Shown here one piece after another: positions 24,892-33,634 of a DNA stretch of 64,000 nucleotides. The notes beneath the pieces were generated by a model. That model made no database searches. It worked only from the letters and a program-made list of their open reading frames with translations, and was not told where the DNA came from. Made by a program: the position numbers and the translations under genes. This DNA comes from Mycolicibacterium sp. lyk4-40-TYG-92 (lineage in GTDB: Bacteria; Actinomycetota; Actinomycetes; Mycobacteriales; Mycobacteriaceae): positions 310,001 to 374,000 of the forward strand of contig NZ_JARVRX010000014.1 of NCBI RefSeq assembly GCF_030209435.1. The letters are read 5' to 3'. Numbering within the stretch: the first letter of the stretch is position 1; each line of letters opens with the position of its first letter.

Positions 24892-26328
24892 GTGTCGCCG
24901 CGTCCTCGCATTGCATCGGTGGCTTTGACGGCTGCCGTCGTTCTCGGTGGAGCTGTCGGCATCGCGCCGCCACGTGCAGCCGCCGACCCGTGCACCGGCC
25001 CGAATGCGGGGGTCCTGCCACCGAACGGCGTGCCCTCGAGCGGCGTCATGCGGCCGCCCGCGGGCGGCCACCGACCGAGCAACGCGAACGATAAGGCCCC
25101 GCTGCCGACGCTGGGCAAGTTGTCCCGATCGCTGCTCAGCGTATTCACCCAGGGCACCGTGCAGCAGCAGGCCGGTGTGCTGCCCGGCCAGCCACGGGTG
25201 CCGCAGCCGCCGGTCCAACCGCGCGTGGCACAGCCCGCCCCCGCCGCAGCGCAGCCCCAGCCCGGCGCACAACCAGCGCCGCCCATCGACGCCGGCACCA
25301 CGTCCCTGGTCGGCTGGGTCACCGGCGACCAGAGCGCAGGCGGCGACACCCTGCAACGGTTCGGCATCTCCGGCACCGACCTCGGCATCATGTGGGACAA
25401 CGGCGACCCGGTGAACAACCAGGTGCTGATGATGTTCGGCGACACGTACGGCTACTGCGCCACCCCTAACCAGCAGTGGCGCTACAACACCATGTTCCGT
25501 ACGAGCGACCGCACGCTGTCGCACGGCGTCCACATCCCGCCCGGGTCGGTGACCAACCCCTACTCCGGCTCCCCCGAGTGGCAGCCGAATCTGGCCAAGC
25601 AGACCATCCCCACCATCCGCTGGGCGCCCGTCGAGAAGGGCATCATCCCGACTTCCGGTGTCTCGGTGGGCAAGACGCAGTACGCCAGTTTCATGTCGAT
25701 CAAGAACTGGGACAGCGCCGGCGCGTGGACCACGAACTACTCGGCGATCGCCGTCTCCAACGACAACGGCCAGAACTGGGGCGTATACCCCAGCAGCGTC
25801 CGCCCGATGGCGCCCGACAGCGTCTCGCGCGTGGCCTACCTGCCCGGCAACGAGAACTTCCAGCAGGGTGCGTTCCTCAAGGGCAGCGACGGCTACATCT
25901 ACTCGTACGGAACCCCTGCCGGCCGAGCCGGATCCGCATATGTGTCCCGGGTACCACAGAACTTGTTGCCGGACATGAGCAAGTACGAGTACTGGAACAA
26001 CGAGAGCCAGTCCTGGGTGCCCAACAACCCCGCTGCGGCGTCGCCGGTCATCCCTGGCCCGGTCGGTGAGATGTCGGTGCAGTACAACACCTACCTGAAG
26101 CAGTACCTGGTGATGTACTGCAACAACCTGTCCGATGTGGTGATCCGGACGGCGCCGACACCGCAAGGGCCCTGGGGCCCAGAGCAATTGGTCGTCTCGT
26201 CGCAGCAGTTCCCGGGCGGCGTCTACGCGCCGTACCTGCACCCGTGGTCCAACGGTCGCGACCTGTACTTCACGCTGTCGCTGTGGTCGGCGTACAACGT
26301 GATGTTGCTGCACACCGTACTGCCTTGA
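24892..26328 (+). CDS. Secreted DUF4185 domain protein
   Basis: About 478 residues. AAAGG lies before the GTG at 24892, and translation from there gives a signal peptide (IASVALTAAVVLGGAVGIAPPRAAA). A Pro/Gln/Ala-rich linker covers roughly residues 85-135. The C-terminal ~340 residues are the DUF4185 domain, a five-bladed beta-propeller-like fold with repeated D-x-G/W strands (GDTYGYC, SNDNGQNWG, GSDGYIYSYG, YNTYLKQYLVMYC). Such domains occur in exported actinobacterial proteins with possible glycan-binding or glycosidase roles. D-arabinan hydrolysis has been reported for some DUF4185 proteins, but whether that applies here is unknown. Confidence 0.85.
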   Translation: MSPRPRIASVALTAAVVLGGAVGIAPPRAAADPCTGPNAGVLPPNGVPSSGVMRPPAGGHRPSNANDKAPLPTLGKLSRSLLSVFTQGTVQQQAGVLPGQPRVPQPPVQPRVAQPAPAAAQPQPGAQPAPPIDAGTTSLVGWVTGDQSAGGDTLQRFGISGTDLGIMWDNGDPVNNQVLMMFGDTYGYCATPNQQWRYNTMFRTSDRTLSHGVHIPPGSVTNPYSGSPEWQPNLAKQTIPTIRWAPVEKGIIPTSGVSVGKTQYASFMSIKNWDSAGAWTTNYSAIAVSNDNGQNWGVYPSSVRPMAPDSVSRVAYLPGNENFQQGAFLKGSDGYIYSYGTPAGRAGSAYVSRVPQNLLPDMSKYEYWNNESQSWVPNNPAAASPVIPGPVGEMSVQYNTYLKQYLVMYCNNLSDVVIRTAPTPQGPWGPEQLVVSSQQFPGGVYAPYLHPWSNGRDLYFTLSLWSAYNVMLLHTVLP

Positions 26329-26347
26329 ACCAGTTGAGTTTTGGCGT

Positions 26348-27094
26348 TCAGTCGAGAGTGGCCCAGAACTCGGTGAGCGCGGCCGCGCCGCGCGCCGGGT
26401 CCTGCAACATCCACCAGTGCCCGAGCCCGTCGAGCACCGTGGCGCGCGCGCCCGCGCGTTCGGCTGCGCGGTAACGGATTTCGTCGGAGCCGATGTACGG
26501 GTCAGCGGTGGCCAGCAACGCAAGACCCGGCCTGGCCCGCAACTTCCCGAGGTCCCGCCCGGCCTCCGCCATCGCAGGTTGGCGCGCCGAGCGGTACAAC
26601 GCCAGGATCGCCCGGCCCATCTCCGGACCCTGCGCGGCGGCGAGAGCCGTGGCGACGTCCAGCGGCATGCCCAGCGCGACCATCTGGGCGGCGCGGTCCT
26701 CGACGCTGCCGCCGAGCATCGTTTCGACCAACTGCTCCCCCTCGCCTGGCGTCTGCCACACCTGGGCCAGGTCGTGCCAGACGTAGTCCGGGTCGAGTAT
26801 CCCGACCACGTCCGTCACCCAACTTCGGACGAGTTCAGGTCGGTGCATGACGGCAGTCAGCACATGGCCGCCGCCCCAGTCGTGACCGACGAGGTCGACC
26901 GGCTCCCCGATGGCTTCCAGCTCAGCCTCGAGCCAATCCCGGTACGCGAGATAGGTCGCCGCGAAGTCGTCGGGCAACGGGGCGCCGAATCCCGGCGGCG
27001 ACAAGCGCACCACGTCGTCCCGGCCGAGCGCATCGGCCAGCGGACCCCAGATCGCATCGGTTTCCGGATTGCCATGCACCAGAACGACAGTCAT
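26348..27094 (-). CDS. Alpha/beta hydrolase
   Basis: 248 residues. VLVHGNPETDAIW is the oxyanion strand, GHDWGGGHVL carries an aspartate nucleophile as in epoxide hydrolases, LLATADPYIG is the likely acid region, and LDGLGHWWML holds the histidine. The frame runs upstream to 27274, but only the ATG at 27094 (MTVVLVHG) gives the correct fold start. The cap domain is short. The substrate is unknown. It overlaps no neighbour and appears monocistronic. Confidence 0.87.
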   Translation of the reverse strand: MTVVLVHGNPETDAIWGPLADALGRDDVVRLSPPGFGAPLPDDFAATYLAYRDWLEAELEAIGEPVDLVGHDWGGGHVLTAVMHRPELVRSWVTDVVGILDPDYVWHDLAQVWQTPGEGEQLVETMLGGSVEDRAAQMVALGMPLDVATALAAAQGPEMGRAILALYRSARQPAMAEAGRDLGKLRARPGLALLATADPYIGSDEIRYRAAERAGARATVLDGLGHWWMLQDPARGAAALTEFWATLD

Positions 27095-27164
27095 GAGGCC
27101 ATCCTGGCACTGCCGCGATCGTCCTCGCCACAAATCGGCACAAGACGCCCAGGCCGCGAGCTGC

Positions 27165-27779
27165 CTAGGTTCTCGGTGGCGGGGTGGCCGCCGGGCCCAG
27201 CAGATCGTTGCTGTTGTTCGACGAGGTGCGCCGCCACCTCCCGTACAGCGGCAACTCGCGCAATGACTCCCCACCGACCGACCACCGTCGGGCCACGAAG
27301 CGGATGACGGTCCGCACGTAGCGGTTCGTCTCTGAGTACCAACGCCACTCGTACGGTCGGTCAGCCTGCAACCAGCGCGCGAGCGCTTCGGATTCGACGC
27401 CCTGCAGGTACGGTCGGACCCAGGTGACAGTCACCCACGTCTGCGCTGCCACACCGCCGGGAAGCCGGAAGGTCCAGTCGATCGGATCGTCACCGGCAAT
27501 CATGGTGTGGCGCAATGCCGGTGGCGCCGGCGCCGCGCTCTCGGGCACGCCGAACAGCTGCACCGTCACGTTGTGGAAGACCGCAGGACCACCGACCTCG
27601 AACCGCACCCGGTAGGTGTCGGCCCCGTCGTCGCGGCACACGGAGAACGCCGCCAAGCCGCCGACCGCGACATAGCGCGCGAACACCAGTCCGCTCACGG
27701 CCATGACAATCCGGCGTACCGCGAGCAGCACCGTGAACGTCGCGACGGTCAACGCGACGACCCGCCACATGAGGTCCAT
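27165..27779 (-). CDS. Hypothetical membrane-anchored protein
   Basis: 204 residues. One hydrophobic N-terminal span (VVALTVATFTVLLAVRRIVMAVSGLVFA) is followed by a soluble domain with alternating beta strands and several tryptophans (DWTFRLPGG, TWVTVTWVRPY, YEWRWYSETNRYV). The C-terminus is basic and ends in a Pro-rich tail. No known family is recognised, and no catalytic motif is visible. It lies between an alpha/beta hydrolase and an Ntn hydrolase on the same strand, but the gaps (55-70 bases) do not prove an operon. Confidence 0.65.
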   Translation of the reverse strand: MDLMWRVVALTVATFTVLLAVRRIVMAVSGLVFARYVAVGGLAAFSVCRDDGADTYRVRFEVGGPAVFHNVTVQLFGVPESAAPAPPALRHTMIAGDDPIDWTFRLPGGVAAQTWVTVTWVRPYLQGVESEALARWLQADRPYEWRWYSETNRYVRTVIRFVARRWSVGGESLRELPLYGRWRRTSSNNSNDLLGPAATPPPRT

Positions 27780-27834
27780 CCGGACAGCGTGTCAGAGCGT
27801 CAACAGCCCGTCATGGCAATGGCGGACACACCGC

Positions 27835-28857
27835 TCAATCCGCCGTGTTCGTCTTCTCCAGTTCGCGCAGCAGTGACAACGACAGGAAGGTCATCGGTCC
27901 CGTGTCCTTGAACTTGCCGCCGACGTTGCCCGCGATGCCGCCCTGGACAGCGAGGTCGCTGATCAGGTCGAGTTTGAGCTGCGGGCCACCCGCGCTGAAG
28001 TCGAGGTCCGCGAGATCGACCCACACGATGTTGGGGCGGGTGGTGGATTCGTAGACATAGCGTCGGTTGGTCAGGTCCATGACCACCTGCCAGATCGTCT
28101 GCGACGCATCGGGCTTGCCCGGATCCGGGATCCGGAAGGGCTGGGCGGCGTTGCGGATCACCGAGAACATGCCGGCGATCGCTTCCACCTGACTGTCCGG
28201 CGTGGGTAACCGGCCGACGTAGTAGGTGGCTCGCGCGAATCTGTCGGAGGCCAGCGTCGAACCCGGCAGCGGCGCCGAGCCACCGAGGCCCTCGAAGTTC
28301 TTCACCAGCTCGAGCTGCTGATCGAAGGTGGGCGAGTTCGTCATCACCCGAAAGTCCTTGCTGTGGTACACCTTCGGCCGGCCTTCGAGGTACTCGATGA
28401 TCGCCGAGTCGCCGGTGGCGTCATCGAGGGCCAGGTGAATGGTGGGCGGCTCGCCACCGGTGGGGTCGTCCAGTTGGACCACCTGCACGTCGGTCTCGGC
28501 GATCCACGCGACGGCCTCGGCCACCGTCGCGAAGTTGTCGAGGAAGTACTGCAGCCAGATCGCCTGGCTCAGCTGGGTCCGAGAGTCATCCGGTGTGCCG
28601 TAGGTGGATTCGGCCAGCCACAGCACGTGACCGGCCAACCCCGCTTCGTTGATGCCGTCCACCGAGATGATGTCGAAGGCGGTGGCGATCACGCTGCCGT
28701 ACCTGGAGGTCCAGGTGAGCTTGCCGGTGACGCCGTCGTCACGGGTCACGCCACGCGGTTGCTTCCACAGGTTGGTCATGAGGTCGCGGTGGAAGTCCAT
28801 GTTGCGGCCGACCAGAACCGCATCGCCCGCGTCAGGCCAGATGACTCGTGTGCACAC
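27835..28857 (-). CDS. Linear amide C-N hydrolase (penicillin V acylase / choloylglycine hydrolase family, Ntn fold)
   Basis: 340 residues when started at the GTG at 28857. The second codon is then Cys, giving CTRVIW at the mature N-terminus, the autocatalytic cysteine of this Ntn family. The next conserved segment GRNMDFH supplies the Arg/Asn/Asp active-site residues. SVDGINEAGLAGHVLWL and the MTNSPTFDQQL region (Asn and Thr near the C-terminal half) also match the family. Known members cleave penicillin V, bile-salt amides or N-acyl homoserine lactones. Here the substrate is open. The frame continues upstream to 28932 but that would bury the nucleophile. Confidence 0.88.
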   Translation of the reverse strand: MCTRVIWPDAGDAVLVGRNMDFHRDLMTNLWKQPRGVTRDDGVTGKLTWTSRYGSVIATAFDIISVDGINEAGLAGHVLWLAESTYGTPDDSRTQLSQAIWLQYFLDNFATVAEAVAWIAETDVQVVQLDDPTGGEPPTIHLALDDATGDSAIIEYLEGRPKVYHSKDFRVMTNSPTFDQQLELVKNFEGLGGSAPLPGSTLASDRFARATYYVGRLPTPDSQVEAIAGMFSVIRNAAQPFRIPDPGKPDASQTIWQVVMDLTNRRYVYESTTRPNIVWVDLADLDFSAGGPQLKLDLISDLAVQGGIAGNVGGKFKDTGPMTFLSLSLLRELEKTNTAD

Positions 28858-28947
28858 CGGCGCAAGACTACTTTCCGCGCACCACAGCCGTGCTGATCCC
28901 AGCCGCGCCGAGCATGGTGACGAATTGGGCACCGCGGCGCGCGAGCA

Positions 28948-29418
28948 CTAGGCCCAGCGGTTCGCCAGCAGCTTGAAACTGGGCATGTCTTCCAGAGACA
29001 CGAGCGCCTCGTAGATCCGCTGATACCCGGTGCTGGCGATCCGCCACGACCCGTCCTCGTCCTTGCGATAGGTGTCGGCGTAGTAGCCCGAGCCGCGGAT
29101 CATCGCGTGATCCGGGACGATCACCGTGTCCTCGAAAACCCACGAGCCGTGCGCGGTGGTGTCGGAGTCGATCACGATCTCGGGGTGGCTGGCGATGTGG
29201 GTCGTGATGATGCCGTTGTCGAGGTTCGTCCGCATGAAGTCGACGACGGCGTCCCGACCCTCGTAATGCACGGGCTCACCCATCGCGTGGGTGCCGTAGC
29301 GGGTGACGACATCTGCAGCGAGACAATCGCCGAAGGCATCCCAATCCTTGAGGTCCAAGGTCCGGAAGTACCGGTATTTGAGTTGACGAATGTCTTCGAT
29401 TGCCGCCGAGCTGCCCAT
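28948..29418 (-). CDS. NTF2-like / SnoaL family protein
   Basis: 156 residues of the cone-shaped NTF2-like fold. The first helix has IRQLKYRYFRTLDLKDWDAFGDCL, then ADVVTRYG, a strand-rich half with HIASHPEIVIDSD and HGSWVFEDTVI, and a final YRKDEDGSWRIASTGYQRIYE strand pair. Members include polyketide cyclases, ketosteroid-isomerase-like enzymes and dioxygenase small subunits. No partner gene lies next to it, so the function is unknown. Confidence 0.85.
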   Translation of the reverse strand: MGSSAAIEDIRQLKYRYFRTLDLKDWDAFGDCLAADVVTRYGTHAMGEPVHYEGRDAVVDFMRTNLDNGIITTHIASHPEIVIDSDTTAHGSWVFEDTVIVPDHAMIRGSGYYADTYRKDEDGSWRIASTGYQRIYEALVSLEDMPSFKLLANRWA

Positions 29419-29541
29419 CCCGCGACACTAGAACACGTTTCAGTTCTTGTAAATGGATTGGCACCCGCATGGCGATACCAGCACTACGGTGAGTCTTCCA
29501 TCCATGCCGTGCTTTCTCGATCACCAGGACCAGGCGGCTGG

Positions 29542-30747
29542 TCAGGCAAGATGCTGCCGGTAGAACTGCGTCAGCCGACCGAACGGAATCAGGTCGACGC
29601 GGTCATACAGATCCACATGGCCGGCGCCGGGAACCAGCACCAGCTCCTTGGGTTCCGCAGCACGCCGATAAGCGTCTTGAGTGAATTCCAACGAGTGCGC
29701 CTGGTCGCCGGCGACGAACATCATCGGCCGTGGCGAGATGGTCTCGATCTCCTCGAACGGGTAGTAGTTCAAGAAGCGCACGTTGCTCGTGAGTGTCGGA
29801 TGTGTGGTGGTGTTGGACCGGTGGCCGCGAGCGGTGCGGTAGAAATCGAAGAACTCCCGCTCCACCGCGTTGGACTGATCGGTGAGCTGTTCTGGTGTAC
29901 CACCGGTGAATTCGGTACGTCCGCCGGCAAATTCGACGTCTCGCTGGGCGGCAGCCGCCGTCAGCATCGCGCGGCGTTGATCGAGGGTGACGGCACGACG
30001 CAGACCGTAACGACTGGCCGCGCCCATGTCGTACATGCTCACTGTGCCAACGGCCTTGATCCGCGGATCGATCTTCGCGGCGCTGATGAGGTAGCTGCCG
30101 CTACCGCAGATTCCGAGCGCGCCGATCCGTTCCCGGTCGACGTAGCTCAGCGTACGTAGGTAATCGACTCCCGCACTGAAGGTTTCGGCGTAGTTGTCCG
30201 GGGCGACCAGGTTGCGCTGCTCCCCTTCACTGCCACCCCAGTACGGCAGGTCGACGGCGAGGGTGACGAAACCCTGCTCAGCGAGCTTCTGCGCGTACAG
30301 GTTGGCGGACTGTTCCTTGACCGCACCCATCGGGTGACTCACCACCACCGCGGGATTGTGACCCTCGCGGTCCAAGTCCTTGGGTACGAACAGGTTTGAG
30401 GACAAACGCTGTCCGAACTGATTGCGGAACGTGACCTCGTCGGCGGTCACCCGGTCGCTGACGAAGAAGTTGTCGGCACCCCGGGTGGTGTCGCCCGGCG
30501 GGAGGCTCGTATCGGGCCGAGGGAGACGAGCAGGCTTGCTGGTCGGGATACCGCCCGCGGCAGTCGACGGTGAGCCAGGGCTGTCGGGATCCCCCGGCGA
30601 GCAGCCGGGCACTGCGAGCAGGCCGGCGGACGCTACACCGACGCCCGTGAGCCGCATCATGGCGCGTCGATTCAGACGTGGGTTGGGCGTTTGATTCATG
30701 TCCTCGACCCGGACATCGCCAGGGCCGTACATGGTGACTCCACGCAT
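29542..30747 (-). CDS. Dienelactone-hydrolase-like Tat lipoprotein with an alcohol-dehydrogenase-like N-terminal leader
   Basis: Two starts are possible. GAGAGGAA precedes the ATG at 30747, which gives MRGVTMYGPGDVRVED before the second ATG at 30699. That leader looks like the first residues of a zinc alcohol dehydrogenase. From 30699 the protein starts MNQTPNPRLNRRAMMRLTG, a twin-arginine signal, and AVPGC is a lipobox. The domain that follows (VVSHPMGAVKEQ, DLPYWGGSEGEQR, LGICGSGSYLISAAK, then GAGHVDLYD) is an alpha/beta hydrolase with a cysteine (GICGSG) where dienelactone hydrolases have their nucleophile. It starts 10 bases after the MFS stop, so the pair is one operon. Confidence 0.82.
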   Translation of the reverse strand: MRGVTMYGPGDVRVEDMNQTPNPRLNRRAMMRLTGVGVASAGLLAVPGCSPGDPDSPGSPSTAAGGIPTSKPARLPRPDTSLPPGDTTRGADNFFVSDRVTADEVTFRNQFGQRLSSNLFVPKDLDREGHNPAVVVSHPMGAVKEQSANLYAQKLAEQGFVTLAVDLPYWGGSEGEQRNLVAPDNYAETFSAGVDYLRTLSYVDRERIGALGICGSGSYLISAAKIDPRIKAVGTVSMYDMGAASRYGLRRAVTLDQRRAMLTAAAAQRDVEFAGGRTEFTGGTPEQLTDQSNAVEREFFDFYRTARGHRSNTTTHPTLTSNVRFLNYYPFEEIETISPRPMMFVAGDQAHSLEFTQDAYRRAAEPKELVLVPGAGHVDLYDRVDLIPFGRLTQFYRQHLA

Positions 30748-30757
30748 GGCGTTCCTC

Positions 30758-32002
30758 TCAATATTGTTCTGAATGTCGAAGATTCGCCGGTGCCAGCACC
30801 CTGAGTGCCAGCCCGGATCCGATTGCAAGGATCGTCACGATGGCCGCCATCGGAACTGCCGACTCGGTGCCACCGAGGCCGGCCAGCGGCGCGATGACAC
30901 CGGCTAGGCACCACTGCAGGAAGCCCAGCAGTGCGGACCCGGCGCCGGGATGATCGGGCACGGCATCGGAGGCCAGCGCACCGGCGTTGGGGCCGACGAG
31001 CCCCTGCGCGCTCATCAGGATGAAGAACCCGGCCAAGGCGACCGGCAGGGGCATGGCGAACCAGATCGCACCGATCAAGAGCACCGCTCCGGCAGCGGCG
31101 CTCACCACCAGACCGATGCCGACCAACGTGCGGGTGGACACCCGGTTGGCGAGGCGCGCGGCCGCCAGGGTGGCAATCGTCAAACCGGCTGCGTTGAAAG
31201 CGAAGTCGATCGAGTAGACCACCGGCGACAGCCCATTCATCGACTGTAGGACGTACGCCGACGTGGCGACGTAGGCGAAGATCATTCCCATCGACGATCC
31301 GAACACCAACAGATAGCCGACAAACCGGCGGTGACGCAGAACCGCTGCGGTCGTCTCCTTTATGTGGCTGAGTCCACCACTGTGCCGATTGTCTGCGGGC
31401 AACGTCTCAGTGACCCCGAGTGCAACGGCGACAAACATCAACGCTGACAGTCCGGCGACCAACCAGAACGACACCCGCCAGTGCGAGAACTGCAAGATCA
31501 CTCCGCCGAGCAACGGTCCCGCGATCGGCGCGATGCCGCCGACACCTGCCACCAAGTTCATCGCCCGCACCAACTCCGCCCCGCGAGTCAGATCCACGAC
31601 GATCGAACGTGCGATCACCATCGCCCAGCCGCCGCTGAAGCCCTGCAGCAATCGCGAAAGCATCATCACGCCGATGGTGGGGCTGTAGGCACATAGCGCC
31701 GACGCCACCGTCAGCACGGCGAGCGACACCAGCAGCGGTGTCCGTCGGCCGATCCGGTCCGATGCCGGCCCACCCACCAACTGCCCCAGCGCCATACCGA
31801 CGAAGAACGTCGTCAAAGTCAGCTGCACCTGCGTAGCCGATGCCAGCAGGTCGCGGCCCACCAGTGGGAAAGCGGGCACGTACATGTCCGTCGCCAACGG
31901 CGCGATCGCGGTGATCAGCACGATCGTGCCCAAGACCGTGGCACTCAGCGCCACTGTGTTGCGACCCCCGCCCTGGCGAGACTGGTCGATCGTCCGGATC
32001 AT
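30758..32002 (-). CDS. Bcr/CflA-type multidrug efflux MFS transporter
   Basis: 414 residues, 12 hydrophobic spans. TDMYVPAFPLVG after span 1 is the family hallmark of Bcr/CflA exporters, SDRIGRRTPLL is motif A, and GFSGGWAMVIARSIVVDL corresponds to the span-4 region. It would export drugs such as bicyclomycin or sulphonamides, or another small molecule, with protons. It is divergent from an XRE regulator, with an 18-bp palindrome 13 bases before its start, and is followed by the dienelactone-hydrolase-like gene 10 bases away, so efflux and hydrolysis are probably controlled together. Confidence 0.92.
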   Translation of the reverse strand: MIRTIDQSRQGGGRNTVALSATVLGTIVLITAIAPLATDMYVPAFPLVGRDLLASATQVQLTLTTFFVGMALGQLVGGPASDRIGRRTPLLVSLAVLTVASALCAYSPTIGVMMLSRLLQGFSGGWAMVIARSIVVDLTRGAELVRAMNLVAGVGGIAPIAGPLLGGVILQFSHWRVSFWLVAGLSALMFVAVALGVTETLPADNRHSGGLSHIKETTAAVLRHRRFVGYLLVFGSSMGMIFAYVATSAYVLQSMNGLSPVVYSIDFAFNAAGLTIATLAAARLANRVSTRTLVGIGLVVSAAAGAVLLIGAIWFAMPLPVALAGFFILMSAQGLVGPNAGALASDAVPDHPGAGSALLGFLQWCLAGVIAPLAGLGGTESAVPMAAIVTILAIGSGLALRVLAPANLRHSEQY

Positions 32003-32014
32003 CAGCGTCCTCTC

Positions 32015-32032
32015 GATGTCGGTATCGACATC
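32015..32032. promoter_or_regulatory. 18-bp palindrome GATGTCG-GTAT-CGACATC in the MFS/XRE intergenic region
   Basis: Perfect 7-bp arms with a 4-base centre, 13 bases upstream of the minus-strand MFS start. It is the best operator candidate for the divergent XRE regulator. Confidence 0.6.
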
Positions 32033-32128
32033 AATGCAACAACCGTCAGCGATGGTGAAGAAGTCACTGACGTGAGGTGTACTCGCAGGGCACCCCTCAT
32101 CAGGCGTGGCGCCGGTAACGTCGAATCG

Positions 32129-32986
32129 GTGAACAACAAGGCCGAGGTGCGGGAGTTCCTGACCACCCGGCGAGCGAAGCTGTCGCCCGCCGACGTCGGT
32201 CTGCCTGAGGTCGGCGGGCGACGGGTGCCCGGTCTGCGCCGCGGAGAGGTCGCCGCGCTCGCCGGGGTCAGCATCGAGTACTACTCCAAGCTGGAACGCG
32301 GCCAGATCGCGGGCGCGTCGTCCTCGGTCCTGGAGGCCATCGCTCAGGCGCTACGGCTCGATGACACCGAACGCGCCCACTTGTTCGACCTCGCTCGGGC
32401 CGCTGATGGGATTCCCACCTCCGGCCGGTCTCGTCGCCGGGCGAGCAAACCCGGGACCGGACGACCCAGCCTCTATTGGGCGCTCGACGCCATTACCGGC
32501 GGCGTCGCCTTCGTCCGCAACCAGCAGCAGGATCTGTTGGCCACCAACGCACTCGGACGGATCTTCTATTCGCCACTCATCGGTGACGGCGGCCGGACAC
32601 CCAATCTGGCGCGGTTCCAATTCCTCGATCCGGTATCACGGGACTTCTACCCGGACTGGGAACTGTTCGCGCACATGTGCGTATCGATCATGCGGGCCGA
32701 AGCCGGACGCGATCCGCACGACCGCGGACTGCAAGACCTGGTCGGCGAACTATCGACCCAGAGCGAAACCTTCCGTCGGCTCTGGGGCGCGCACGATGTC
32801 CGGACACACGGTGCCGGCACAAAACGATTCCACCATCCCGATGTCGGCGAATTGGTCCTGGCCTACGAGGAACTCGCGATCACCGCTGAGCCGGGTCACG
32901 TGCTCATGGTCTATACCGCCGAGCCCGGTTCCCCATCGTCGGAGAAACTCCAGCTGCTGGCGTCGCTGGCGGCGACCCGGGTATGA
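32129..32986 (+). CDS. XRE family regulator with MmyB-like ligand domain
   Basis: 285 residues. The N-terminal helix-turn-helix reads RREFLTTRR-like entry, then VPGLRRGEVAALAGVSIEYYSKLERGQ, the usual pattern of this group, and AIAQALRLDDTERAHLFDLARA closes the DNA-binding part. The C-terminal ~190 residues are the MmyB-like domain (RNQQQDLLATNALGRIFYSP, then FHHPDVGELVLAYEEL), a PAS-like sensor that may bind a lipid or fatty acid. The GTG at 32129 has a weak ribosome site. It is divergent from the Bcr/CflA pump, which it probably regulates. Confidence 0.9.
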   Translation: MNNKAEVREFLTTRRAKLSPADVGLPEVGGRRVPGLRRGEVAALAGVSIEYYSKLERGQIAGASSSVLEAIAQALRLDDTERAHLFDLARAADGIPTSGRSRRRASKPGTGRPSLYWALDAITGGVAFVRNQQQDLLATNALGRIFYSPLIGDGGRTPNLARFQFLDPVSRDFYPDWELFAHMCVSIMRAEAGRDPHDRGLQDLVGELSTQSETFRRLWGAHDVRTHGAGTKRFHHPDVGELVLAYEELAITAEPGHVLMVYTAEPGSPSSEKLQLLASLAATRV

Positions 32987-33053
32987 CGTCGCCCACCCCG
33001 GAGATTAAACCTTTGTCCCACAATTTATTTCAATCTCGACGAGGAAAGTGAGC

Positions 33054-33512
33054 ATGGCACCAAAATTCGCGTCAGCTGACAAAGTCGATCTATCGGAGCT
33101 GGTCGACTTCATCCGAGACAGACACAAGATGATCTTGACGACGTTTCGAGCGGACGGGGCGCTGCAAAGCTCGCCCGTCACCGGCGGTTTGGATGCATCT
33201 GGCCGAGTGGTCATCGCAAGCTATCCGCAACGAGCCAAGTGCGTGAATATCCGCCGACGACCCACCGCCAGCGTGCTCGTGCTCTCGGACGAATTCAATG
33301 GCGCCTATGTACAGATCGATGGAGACGCCGAAGTCATCGATCTTCCCGACGCCGTCGAACTGCTCGTCGATTACTACCGCGCGATCGCCGGCGAGCATCC
33401 GAACTGGTCCGAGTACCGCCAGGCCATGGTCGACCAGGGAAAGTGCTTGATCCGGGTCACGCCAAGCCGCTGGGGACCGCTGGCAACGGGCGGCTTCCCG
33501 CCACCACGCTGA
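33054..33512 (+). CDS. PPOX class F420-dependent oxidoreductase-like protein
   Basis: About 152 residues of the split beta-barrel fold. The conserved path LVDFIRDRHKMILTTFRADGALQSSPVTGGLDASGRVVI is followed by RAKCVNIRRRPTASVLVLSD and a QIDGDAEVIDL strand, ending in IRVTPSRWGP. Mycobacterial members bind F420 or flavin and reduce or shuttle electrons to small molecules, often with unknown targets. GAGGAAA lies before the ATG at 33054 (a GTG six bases earlier is also in frame). It is followed by the cupin gene and by a second PPOX gene. Confidence 0.87.
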   Translation: MAPKFASADKVDLSELVDFIRDRHKMILTTFRADGALQSSPVTGGLDASGRVVIASYPQRAKCVNIRRRPTASVLVLSDEFNGAYVQIDGDAEVIDLPDAVELLVDYYRAIAGEHPNWSEYRQAMVDQGKCLIRVTPSRWGPLATGGFPPPR

Positions 33513-33634
33513 CCGCGGTTCGCGCGTGTCGGTTCGCATCTCCGGCACATAAAGCCAGCTGACGTCGCACCCGGCCAGATGGTCAATGAACAGTGCTGCA
33601 CCACTTGCCGTCCAACGAGAACCGAGGAAAACGC

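Noticed and set aside
24811..26523. Minus-strand frame of 570 codons opposite the DUF4185 gene
   Set aside because: Arg/Val-rich antisense shadow of a secreted protein gene with signal peptide and domain.
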